From positions 1 through 15,417 of the forward strand of contig JASAOO010002970.1 of NCBI GenBank assembly GCA_030849075.1: a stretch of 15,417 nucleotides of DNA. Reading direction: 5' to 3'. The translations under genes and the position numbers were made by a program. Under the pieces are notes generated by a model. The model saw only the letters and a program-made list of their open reading frames with translations. It ran no database searches and was not told where the DNA came from. Shown piece by piece: positions 1 to 7,565 of this stretch. Source of the DNA: Zelonia costaricensis. Its lineage: Eukaryota; Euglenozoa; Kinetoplastea; Trypanosomatida; Trypanosomatidae. Position 1 is the first letter of the stretch. Each line of letters begins with the position of its first letter.

Positions 1-39
1 CCGCCTTTCTCTTTCTCTCTTTTCTTGGTGCCTCACCAG
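1..39 (+). promoter_or_regulatory. Candidate spliced-leader acceptor at window edge
   Basis: Bases 1-27 are almost pure pyrimidine and the first AG downstream is CAG at 37-39. This is the arrangement used for SL addition in trypanosomatids. No convincing ORF follows, so either the transcript carries a short or non-coding body or the site is unused. Confidence 0.3.
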
Positions 40-1498
40 TGTGCGCGCGGCTGCGGATGGTCTCTCCGTCTCTCCCACTCCACGTCTACGGCGGACCCTC
101 GCACACCGCCGCCTCCCTCCCCCCGGCGCTTCGCAACTGCGGCCACACCTTTCAACTGGTGTGGTGCCATCTATTTGTGTGTGTGTGTGTGCATGCAGTC
201 TGCGCGTAGCAGCGCTGGTGCATCTCTTTTCGTTTGATGCTCTCTTCCCGTGCCGGCGTCCTGTGTGGTGCCCTCACTTTCCCTTTCTCCCTTTCTTTTT
301 TCGTATGGTGGGTTCGTGGGGGGCTGGCAGCGGCGCGCGCGGCTTTCAGTCTGCACGGTGGCCTGCTCCTTCTACGGGCCGCGCACGGCACCCCCGCGGG
401 AGCGCGCGCACGCTGTCCCGCACGACGCGGGGGCAGCTCTGCGCGCCGCTTTCCAGCCGCCCGTCTCGCGCTCCTGGTCTCTTGGAGTCGCGAGGACCTT
501 CTCGACAGGACGCCACGGAGAGCGCGGGCGTCGCGCTGGTGCGGCAGTGGCGGGAGTTCTCTTCTCTGCCGGCTTCATGCGTTCGTGCGTGTGTCAGCAC
601 GCGCAGGGTGAAGACGACAGCCCACCTGCTGCCTCGTGTGTTGGCCGGCAGCCTGCCCGCAGCTCCGCATTTCCGCACATCTCCGTATTTCCCTCGTCCC
701 CGCTGGCCGCCCCCCACACGCCTGTCGCACCGGCCCTGCTGTGCGTTTGTGCGTGTGTGTGTGTGTCAGCTGTGGGCCCACTGCGGGAAGAGAGCGACGC
801 TCCCGATGGTGGGCTGATAGTGAGCATGCGGCACAGGGCGTCTGCGCCGACGAAACTGCACGTGCATTTTTTTGTTCTCTCTCTGTCACCGCGCCCCCCC
901 CCCCCCGCTCCCTTCCCTCCCGTCATGTGCGCAGCCACGGCGTGAGCGCCTTTTGCCTCTTGGCAGCGCCATGCCCAGACAGACGTCAGCCGCAGCGCTG
1001 CTCCTTCGCGGTGCTCTCACAGAAGACCCGCGGGAGAGCTCTCGTCTCGGCGGTGTGTGTTGCGGCGCGGGGGCGGACGTGGGGCGGTGACGCGAAGGTC
1101 GCCGCCGTCAAAAAAGAGAAGCCGAAGCCAGACAGACCCCCGTCACAGCACTGCCGCGGGGGAGGGGTGCTCGCTGCCCCCCCCCTTCCCGGATGGGCCA
1201 ACTTGCGCGGAGCGTTCCGATGTGGCGGGAAAGATGCCGCGGGGCGGCGAAGCTCCGCGCTGCTGCGGGGCGTGCGGGCACTCACTTGCGGACGCGCAAG
1301 ACGCAGCGTGCTATCGCGTCGCGGCCCGCTCGTCCTCCGCCTGTCACACACACGGCGTGAACACACTCCTCCCTCCTCCACTTTCCCCCTCGCTGTCCTC
1401 CGCTGCCTGGCCCACGTACAACGTTGGCGCCCTACTTGCCGCTGGTGCCGCACCTCAACGAGCGCGCACCCTCCACAGCACTTTGCGCATCTGTCCTA

Positions 1499-1574
1499 CC
1501 CCCCCCCCCCTCCCCCTCCCCGACTCTCGCCCCCGCTGCTCTTCTTCTGTCGTCTTGTTCTTGTTACGCGGCAG
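1499..1574 (+). promoter_or_regulatory. Spliced-leader acceptor of the RSPH9 gene
   Basis: A C12 run at 1499-1510 continues into a long C/T-rich tract to about 1562. The first AG after it is CAG at 1572-1574, and there is no AG between 1500 and 1573. The RSPH9 ATG follows at 1589, giving a predicted 5' UTR of only 14 nt plus the 39-nt SL exon. The match to trypanosomatid acceptors is good; actual use is inferred. Confidence 0.7.
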
Positions 1575-1588
1575 ACTACGTGACCAGG

Positions 1589-2548
1589 ATGACCGCGCTG
1601 CACCCCTTCGAGTACGCCTTCGAGGCGGGTGCGTGTTTCTCGCCCAACGAGCGGGTGCAGCTTTCCAGCTCGCTGCCACTGCTCAGCGCGCAGACAAAGC
1701 GCACCGAGTTGGTGCTGTGGGGTAAGATCTTTGGGTACAAGGCGGACTACATCGTGGTGGAGGCCTTCGACGACGACGCCATCGCCGAGCCGGAGCTGTA
1801 CTACACGCTCGATGAGGGGCGCACCTTCAACCTGCTGGGCACCTTCTCGTCTGTGTTCGCGATGTGCCCGGGATACAACACCCTCAGCGGACTGCAGCAG
1901 GCGGAGTGGAAGCAGGCGATGCTGCTCGGCATGCGCGGCCCCTTCCTCGGTGACCCGGCCTACGAGTACCGTGTGCCCAACCCCGTCAGCAGCCACGGCG
2001 CCTCGGAGGTGGTGAGCGTCAAGGAGTCGGTGCGTCTTGCTCTGTTCATGGAAGAGTTCGATCACGAGTGCCGCGTCGTCCCGCGCGGGGCGTACGCCAA
2101 GGCGGAGCGCCAGTCGACGGCGTCTGTCGTCGCCAACACCGCCGCCGGCGTCGGGAGTGACCCCCGCGCGGAGGTGCAGCGGAATGCTGCCTTTGCGGGT
2201 CTGCCGCGCACCGCAGAGGGCGCGCTGTCCCTGCGCAACTACTATCACCTGCGCGCCGTCAACCCGTACCGGCGCCTGCTCGCTCGGAACCAGAGCGCCC
2301 TCGCGACCAAGTCGGGGCTGGAGCAGCTCAGCGAGCACCCGCTGCTCGACGCCGCCTTCGAGCCGCTCTCTGAGGATGTGCCGACCGGCACGTGGCAGGT
2401 GCGGTACGACGCCTTCCACAACGTCGTCGTCGGCCGCAATATCCTCTTCCCCGGCTCTGTCTTCTACCACGTGCCCGAGACGCCTGTGTACGGCACCGTG
2501 TACATGGGCGACGGGAACGTCAACGTCAACGCCGCCTTTGAGCTGTGA
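1589..2548 (+). CDS. RSPH9: Radial spoke head protein 9 homolog
   Basis: Encodes 319 aa ending in TGA. RSPH9 is a subunit of the radial spoke head, the T-shaped complex that links the outer doublets to the central pair of motile flagella and regulates dynein. The sequence follows the RSPH9 family along its length: LVLWGKIFGYKADYIVVEAF at 41-60, RGPFLGDPAYEYRVPN at 116-131, VSVKESVRLALFMEEFD at 142-158, VVPRGAY at 163-169, NYYHLR at 217-222, and the C-terminal block PTGTWQVRYD...ILFPGSVFYHVPETPVYGTVYMGDG at 265-309. The vertebrate protein is about 276 aa; the extra length here is mostly at 85-110 and in a low-complexity linker at 171-205. The frame is open upstream to a TTG at 1424, but ATG 1589 is the first ATG after the predicted acceptor and the family similarity starts after it. 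Expected in the flagellar axoneme. Confidence 0.93.
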   Translation: MTALHPFEYAFEAGACFSPNERVQLSSSLPLLSAQTKRTELVLWGKIFGYKADYIVVEAFDDDAIAEPELYYTLDEGRTFNLLGTFSSVFAMCPGYNTLSGLQQAEWKQAMLLGMRGPFLGDPAYEYRVPNPVSSHGASEVVSVKESVRLALFMEEFDHECRVVPRGAYAKAERQSTASVVANTAAGVGSDPRAEVQRNAAFAGLPRTAEGALSLRNYYHLRAVNPYRRLLARNQSALATKSGLEQLSEHPLLDAAFEPLSEDVPTGTWQVRYDAFHNVVVGRNILFPGSVFYHVPETPVYGTVYMGDGNVNVNAAFEL

Positions 2549-2608
2549 TGCGTTCCTTGAAAAAACTGGTGGGTGTGCGGGTGCTCGATCGGTTTACAAA
2601 GGGCACAT

Positions 2609-2646
2609 TGTGTGTGTGCGTGTGTGTGTGTGTTTGTCTGTGTGCG
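2609..2646 (+). repeat. GT-rich microsatellite in RSPH9 3' UTR
   Basis: Imperfect (TG)n run beginning about 60 nt after the RSPH9 stop codon. It is complementary to the (CA)n run about 110 nt further on. Confidence 0.85.
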
Positions 2647-2755
2647 GCGATGTGCCCACTGGGCGCAAACTCCACTTTAGTCGGCGAGGCATCAAAGCCG
2701 CTGTGAATGTACGTTAGGCTTCTGTTTGCATGTACATAGCTCCTGGGAAATAGAA

Positions 2756-2774
2756 ACACACACACACACACACA
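2756..2774 (+). repeat. (CA)n microsatellite
   Basis: Uninterrupted AC/CA run of 19 nt. In RNA it could pair with the GU-rich stretch at 2609-2646. Confidence 0.9.
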
Positions 2775-2839
2775 ACGTGGGCGCATCTGTGTTTTGCGTG
2801 TACGGGTGAATGTGCGGGTGAATGTGCGGGTCTTTGGGG

Positions 2840-3112
2840 AGGCGTGGCCCCGTTCCTGCGGCAAGCACCAAACGAGCAGATGCATGGCGCTCAGCCCAGT
2901 CGCTTGCCCGTGGTGCGGACGCTAGGCGGCACCTCGTCAGTGAGGCTGATGCCCTCATGTCGTGCCTGCTCTGCCATCCCCGCCCTCCCCATGCGTCATG
3001 TCGCCGTGGATTCCGTGCAAGGGACAGGTGCCCAGTATGGGAGCAGGTGCCGAGCTTCCCGCCTCTCTGGACCAACAACACACGCAAGAGAAAAGAAAAC
3101 AAAGCAAGAAAT
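2840..3112 (+). mobile_element. Possible degenerate SIDER-type retroposon remnant
   Basis: A unique-looking block with balanced composition, unlike the simple-repeat spacer around it, ends in an A-rich tail at about 3066-3112. An A-rich 3' end and a position in a 3' UTR are features of Leishmania SIDER elements, the degenerate non-LTR retroposons related to ingi. The block around 2950-3060 resembles sequence I associate with Leishmania 3' UTRs, but I cannot align it here and I did not identify the diagnostic 79-bp 5' signature. Boundaries are guesses. Confidence 0.25.
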
Positions 3113-3634
3113 CAGCGTCTTGTGCGTTGGTGGTGAGGGATGCGGCGAAATAGGGGAGACCACAGCACAAACGAAGTCGGTGTCAGTAAGCAGACACTGC
3201 GCGAGGTTTGCTACCGCACCCTTCTCTCTGCCGCGTTCTCCATACAGCCTCCTTCCCCCCCCCCCTCCATGCTGCCATGGTGCAAGACCTGCTTCATTGC
3301 GGCGGAGGACGAGGTCTGCCCTTCGGCGGACGCACAAGGCACTCCGGCTCTAGTCACCCTCACCCCGCCCCCTCCCTCCTCCTGCATTCAGTGCGGAGCG
3401 CTATGGGGCTGGCGTCGACTGTGCTCGGCGAGGGACGTGCTGTGACTCCGCAACCAAGGACCCAAGCGCACTGGGTGGCTGCTGTGCCTGCGCATCAATG
3501 ACTTTGTGCGGTCCAGCTGCGACGAAGCCGCTTCCCGTTTACACGTACGAAATCGCGTCTCCTCTCCACCTCTGGCTTGGAAAAAAAAAAAAACCGTGCT
3601 GTGACTCGTTATGTCCACGCGCACGTTGTGGCGG

Positions 3635-3677
3635 TTCCTCGTCTCACGCCTGCCTCCGCCCTCCACTGCGCTGTCAG
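3635..3677 (+). promoter_or_regulatory. Candidate spliced-leader acceptor for the 747-aa gene
   Basis: A C/T-rich stretch ends at CAG 3675-3677. Alternative AGs follow at 3701, 3705, 3729 and 3765. Any of these would leave ATG 3812 as the first start and would exclude the upstream ATG at 3611 from the mRNA. A shorter tract at 3558-3575, followed by A13, has no AG before 3611, which argues against the longer protein. Confidence 0.45.
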
Positions 3678-3811
3678 TTCCGTGCTGCCTCTGGTCTTCG
3701 AGGCAGGCGGGTCGTACACACAACGAAAAGAAACCCGGTGTTTCCTGCACAACGCACCTCTCCCAGCCTCTCGTCACCTTCTCTTCACTCCGCCGTTGTG
3801 GGTGTTGTGGA

Positions 3812-6055
3812 ATGCTCCGCCGGCGCTGCGGCACCTCGCCCGCCACCGCCGCGGAGGCGGTGGCTGTGGCCGCCGCCCTCTGCGCCTGCACCCGCACGGT
3901 CACTTCACGCGGACAGTTCAACCCGATCCACGCATTTACGGCGCACAGCACCGCGCCCGCAACGCGGGCCGCAACGGAGAGAGAATTCGAGACCATGATC
4001 ACAAACCCCGGGCCCCTGCGCGTGACGTACTCGCCCGACTACCTAGACTGGCTCTACCGCGGCTACCGGGCAAAGGTCAAGTACGCGGACGAGCGCAAGA
4101 AGGCCGAGGAGGTGTTCAACGGCGTGCTACTCACGAGTCAGTCGGCAGAGACGAGTACGAGTGGTGTTGGTGGCAATAGTAGCAGCGGCGATGCCACAGC
4201 GTCAGGCTTGCCAGGGGCGCCGCCTCCTGGGCAAACACTGCGACCCCGGCACTCGATACAGCGTCTCGCTGGAGAGGCACGCCGCGCCGCCGCGCAGGCG
4301 CAGCTCGACGCGCTGGCGCAGCAGCAGGGTCTGCTGGACTTGTTTGAGCGTCAGCCACAGTTCCCCGCAATTCACATTGACGCGGCGTCTCGCGGCCACG
4401 TGGTGGAACTCTTCAAGGAGATGGTGCTCGACCGCGCGTGGGAGCCGGAGGAGGTCTGGGACAAGGCCCTGCTGTACCGCGCGATTCTTGCCGAGCGCAA
4501 GGCCTCGTATCCGGCCTCGTACCGGTACATCCTGCAGACAGCCGAGGAGGTGACGCTGGTGCCGCCGCTCCGGGCTGGTGCTGCTGCGGCTGGTGCCGCT
4601 GCTGCCGCGCGGGACTCCACAGGCGACACGTCGAGCTCCGCCGTGACCCCACGTGAGGAGGACTACACGTACTTCCTGTACCTCGTCCGACGTTACTACG
4701 TGGACAACGCTGTGGAGGGGCACGTCGTGCTGCGCTGCCACCGCCGCCCGAATGCTGCGGAGCTGCTCTTCTCGCACCCGCCGCCCAAGGACGAGCAGGA
4801 GGTGCTGCGCAGCTTGTACTCGAGCCAGGGTGAGACGGCAGCCGAGAAGGGCAGGGCGGAGGGAGAGGGGGCCGCACAGGGGCGCCCTGCCGTCGGTGCC
4901 GTGGCCCGCCCCCGCCCGCCGTCGTCGTACCCGCCCATCGAGGCGCTGTGGCGCTGTGCCGAGAACGAGGCGCTCCTGCGCGTGCTCGTCTTCGGCGAGC
5001 TCAACCTGCTCGTCTCCGAGAACCCGTTTGCGCGATTTCCGAATGCGCAGGCGGTCCTGACGCGCCCCTCGGCCGCGTCGCCTGCGTCGGGGAGTTCAGC
5101 GGACAGCAACGGGCCCGGCGAGGGGGCCGGGGGCTCGCCGTACCAGCAGCAGCAGCAACAGGGCCGTGGCGGTCGTCGCGGCAACCCGGGCGACCACGGT
5201 CTCTCGCTCTCCAGCATCATCGCCGAGAAACGCGGACATCTTCTCGCCCCGCTGTCCCGCAACGTCGCCATGTCGATTGACGGCCGCGCCAACGACGTCC
5301 GCCGTCTGCAGCAGCGCTACGAGCGGGAGGACGCGGCGGCGTTGCAGAAGGCGGCGCGCGGGGGCACGGCGCAGGTGGAGGAGAACCCCGGCCTATACTC
5401 GGCCTACTCGGACTGGAGCTACTTCAACCCACGCGCCGTCCGCGCCGAGGAGCGCGACACGCTGTCGAGGCAGGCCGTGGCGGCGCTCAAGGTGTACGAC
5501 CAAGCCTCCAAGGACCTTTACCGGTTCGGCTACGAAGCCGCCGAGGCGGCTCTCGTCACGCGTCCGGTGGAGGGCGCCAACAACGCCCCGTCGTACATCC
5601 CGACGCTGCCGCACTTCGTCGCTCTCATCAGGAAAGACCCGTACATTTCGTTCCTTAGCCACGTCGCTCTCCCTGCCGAGTACGGCGCTGCTCGAAGGGG
5701 TGACGGGCGTAGCAGCGAGACCGCCACCGGCGACTCGGCGAAGCGTCAGCTGGAGCGGCTCGTGGTGCAGCTAGCCCGCGCGCTTCACCGCACGGCGCTA
5801 GAGTTCTACCAGCAGCCGCTGCGTCGCGTGAACCGGCAGAAGGTGCAGGTGGCGGCCTCGCTGCTGGACCGCTTCGTGGCGGAGCAGTGGCGCACCCACT
5901 GCGTGACGAGTCCGTCCTCAGACGGTGTGCGCGAGATGGCGCGGCGCTTCAGCCCGTGCCTGCCGTTCGAGGGGCGCATCCTTGACGAGAGCGGCTTCCC
6001 CACGGATGCGCGGGTGGAGGACTACGAGCGGTGGATGGCGCCGCCACCAGCGTAG
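3812..6055 (+). CDS. Conserved hypothetical protein, putative mitochondrial
   Basis: From ATG 3812 it encodes 747 aa and ends in TAG; I do not recognise a domain. The N-terminus (MLRRRCGTSPATAAEAVAVA...) is basic, rich in Ala/Ser/Thr/Arg and almost free of acidic residues apart from one Glu, as in mitochondrial presequences. A well-ordered region follows (NPGPLRVTYSPDYLDWLYRG near 65-84). Later ordered blocks (around residues 180-250, 280-330 and 520-740) are separated by low-complexity inserts: Ser/Gly-rich about 110-135, Ala-rich 255-270, and a Gln run (six codons, 5144-5161). No transmembrane segment or PPR repeat is evident. The frame is open further upstream to ATG 3611, which would give 814 aa, but those 67 codons lack the near-total G/C third-position bias seen after 3812 and overlap the likely splice signal. 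Its fold and length would suit a trypanosomatid-specific mitochondrial factor (ribosome, assembly or RNA processing), but that is a guess. Confidence 0.8.
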   Translation: MLRRRCGTSPATAAEAVAVAAALCACTRTVTSRGQFNPIHAFTAHSTAPATRAATEREFETMITNPGPLRVTYSPDYLDWLYRGYRAKVKYADERKKAEEVFNGVLLTSQSAETSTSGVGGNSSSGDATASGLPGAPPPGQTLRPRHSIQRLAGEARRAAAQAQLDALAQQQGLLDLFERQPQFPAIHIDAASRGHVVELFKEMVLDRAWEPEEVWDKALLYRAILAERKASYPASYRYILQTAEEVTLVPPLRAGAAAAGAAAAARDSTGDTSSSAVTPREEDYTYFLYLVRRYYVDNAVEGHVVLRCHRRPNAAELLFSHPPPKDEQEVLRSLYSSQGETAAEKGRAEGEGAAQGRPAVGAVARPRPPSSYPPIEALWRCAENEALLRVLVFGELNLLVSENPFARFPNAQAVLTRPSAASPASGSSADSNGPGEGAGGSPYQQQQQQGRGGRRGNPGDHGLSLSSIIAEKRGHLLAPLSRNVAMSIDGRANDVRRLQQRYEREDAAALQKAARGGTAQVEENPGLYSAYSDWSYFNPRAVRAEERDTLSRQAVAALKVYDQASKDLYRFGYEAAEAALVTRPVEGANNAPSYIPTLPHFVALIRKDPYISFLSHVALPAEYGAARRGDGRSSETATGDSAKRQLERLVVQLARALHRTALEFYQQPLRRVNRQKVQVAASLLDRFVAEQWRTHCVTSPSSDGVREMARRFSPCLPFEGRILDESGFPTDARVEDYERWMAPPPA

Positions 6056-6444
6056 AGAACAGCTGTTGCCGTGTTGGGGCGTAGGCGTGTGTGTGTGCGT
6101 ATCTGCGTGCGCTTGCGTTTGTGGCATTGCACGCTTGTGTGGTTTGTTTTATTCTCTCGTGGGCGGCGAGGACGCGGGAGACTACGTTTGGTCCGCAGCG
6201 GCGCTGGGAACTGGTGCGGTGGGTGTAATCACAGGCGGACGGCGTTGTGTTGGTGTGTGTGCGGGAAGCGTGGGGCAGGTTGGGGGAGGGAGGAGGGGAG
6301 GGGCTGTTTGCTGCGGCGCACTTGCGCAGCGACACCCTCCGCTGGCTTACATGATGCCCGCGTACCGCACGCAACGGCTTGTGGTAAAGTGCAGTGTGGC
6401 TAGGCGCGACATCATCCGAACCCTGCTCGCTGGGGCTGTTCACT

Positions 6445-6476
6445 TATCTTTCCCCCTCCCCCGGCCTCACTTCCAG
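6445..6476 (+). promoter_or_regulatory. Orphan spliced-leader acceptor-like signal
   Basis: A tract of T and C ending in CAG at 6474-6476, with no earlier AG in the tract. This is a textbook acceptor by sequence, yet it lies 1.09 kb upstream of UAP, which has its own acceptor. The first ATG downstream is at 6756 (87 codons). Confidence 0.4.
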
Positions 6477-7102
6477 CACGCACAACGCGCTCGAAGGAAC
6501 TCACAACAAAACACGACGACGAAAGCGAGAGGAGTGCGGAGGAGACGCACGAGAAGAGGCGTCGGGGTGGCGCAGCTGCAGAGGCACCACGTCACTCACT
6601 GCCTCGATACCAGGGTTGCGTGAGACGGAAGCAAGCGCGTGTCGGAGGCAGCTCGCAGCCTCGTCCTTGTCGTCCTGCAAACGGCACTACACCTCCGTAG
6701 TGCGCCCCGTGGTGCTGGTGAGGCCGACTTTGCTGGGGTGCCCTAGCAATCCACAATGCCGACTACTGGCAGCGGAGGACCTCCAGGCTCGGCTGTGCGC
6801 CCTACTACACACCCATTCCTCTCTCCCGTGCCTTCTCCCTCCCGTCCCCCGCCCCCCTACGCATGCGCCCGCGTGCAAGGAATCGATCTCGTTCCTGGCA
6901 AAGAAAACGAAAGAAAGCAAACACGCCTTCACACATTTCACGAAAAAGACGCTTGCCGCAGTGCTGCAAAACACGCACCCTCTGTGTGTCTTCTCTGCCC
7001 CCTTCCTCACCCACCCTGACGTGACGTGACTCAGCCTTCACCGGGTTACTGGAGGCCTTGCCGCGCGTCGTGGTTGCCGAAGAAGGAGAAGTGGGAAACA
7101 TC

Positions 7103-7105
<3 letters not shown>

Positions 7106-7143
<38 letters not shown>

Positions 7144-7155
7144 ACACGCACACAC
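7106..7155 (+). repeat. (CA)n microsatellite
   Basis: Pure CA repeat of 36 nt (7106-7141), followed by an imperfect continuation to 7155. It is complementary to the GT-rich stretch at 7304-7348. Confidence 0.95.
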
Positions 7156-7303
7156 AGATATACGCACCGTTGTCATTCCCTCGGCGTCGGCGTTGAACCG
7201 GCGAGTCAATTCTGATTTGTGCTTGCTTCCTTGTTTTTGTGTTTGTTTTTCTGGCCACGTTTTGGGTGCCCCATTTTGCATCTTCTCTTGTTTAGTTTCG
7301 TGT

Positions 7304-7348
7304 CTTGTGTTTGTTTGTGTTTGTGTGTTTGTTTGTGTGTGTGTGTTG
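7304..7348 (+). repeat. GT/TTTG-rich microsatellite
   Basis: A mixed TTTGTG/TGTG run on the + strand, about 150 nt after the CA repeat and just upstream of the UAP splice signal. Confidence 0.9.
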
Positions 7349-7368
7349 CCCTGAAAACGGGTCAACGC

Positions 7369-7448
7369 CTCTTCACCTCTCCCTCCCTCCCTCTTTCGCC
7401 GTCGGTGCGCGCCCTCTAATTCGCGTTTCGACTGCTTCCCGCTCCCAG
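7369..7448 (+). promoter_or_regulatory. Spliced-leader acceptor of the UAP gene
   Basis: A C/T-rich tract starts near 7369 and is densest at 7377-7400. The first AG after it is CAG at 7446-7448. ATG 7566 is the first in-frame start afterwards, giving a predicted 5' UTR of about 117 nt. Confidence 0.65.
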
Positions 7449-7565
7449 TCAAAGGCGCACCTTCGCTTTCCTGCAGCGGAACGCGTCGAGGAAAAAGGAG
7501 AAGAAACCAAAAGGTCGAGGTACTCACACGCACGGACGTCATACCCCTCACCTCACGCGCCAAAC

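Larger units (their letters stand above)
1..1588. other. 5' spacer without a convincing gene
   Basis: About 1.6 kb with no reading frame I can defend as coding. Several frames stay open for 200-300 codons, but they translate microsatellites and homopolymers into Cys/Val and Pro-rich strings, have no recognisable domain, and overlap one another on both strands, as expected of GC-rich spacer. The stretch holds (GT)n runs at about 176-191 and 751-766, a C13 run at 894-906, a pyrimidine-rich block at about 272-302, and the splice signal of RSPH9 at its right end. It probably combines the 5' or 3' UTR of an upstream transcript with the intergenic region. Short ATG frames at 57, 237, 305 and 577 exist but nothing supports translation. 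Confidence 0.6.
2549..3811. other. Spacer between RSPH9 and the mitochondrial-type gene
   Basis: This holds the RSPH9 3' UTR and the 5' region of the next gene. Visible elements are a GT-rich stretch at 2609-2646, a (CA)n run at 2756-2774, two tandem copies of a 12-nt unit (GTGAATGTGCGG) at about 2807-2830, a possible retroposon remnant, a C-rich run at 3251-3268 and an A13 run at 3581-3593. Short frames at 2822-3136, 3269-3445 and 3411-3501 lack coding-type third-position bias and recognisable domains. Confidence 0.6.
6056..7565. other. 1.5-kb spacer upstream of UAP
   Basis: The 3' UTR of the preceding gene begins with a GT-rich stretch at about 6086-6124. A strong pyrimidine tract plus CAG lies at 6445-6476 with no defensible gene after it. 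Microsatellites follow at 7106-7155 (CA) and 7304-7348 (GT/TTTG), then the UAP splice signal. Frames at 6394-7029 and 6756-7019 (87 codons from an ATG) show no coding-type third-position bias. No tRNA or other structured RNA was recognised by eye. Confidence 0.6.

Noticed and set aside
250..945. Long open frames in the first 1.6 kb (for example 41-817, 250-945, 636-1583)
   Set aside because: They overlap in several frames and both strands, translate homopolymers and GT repeats, and have no domain or start consistent with a splice signal.
1496..2470. 324-codon minus-strand frame opposite RSPH9
   Set aside because: It is complementary to a recognised gene with strong family similarity and has no motif of its own.
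3269..3445. 58-codon frame with CxxC-like cysteines (MLPWCKTCFIAAEDE...)
   Set aside because: The ATG abuts a C-run with no AG between, so it would not be in a spliced mRNA from that tract. Codon bias is weak and the cysteine spacing matches no zinc-binding domain I know.
6056..6403. Open frame after the TAG of the 747-aa gene, resembling the UAP case
   Set aside because: The 115-codon extension begins as a translation of GT repeats, lacks G/C third-position bias and shows no conserved segment. It is spacer that happens to lack stops.
7106..7155. CRISPR-like or minisatellite array
   Set aside because: It is a simple dinucleotide repeat without spacers; the genome is eukaryotic.
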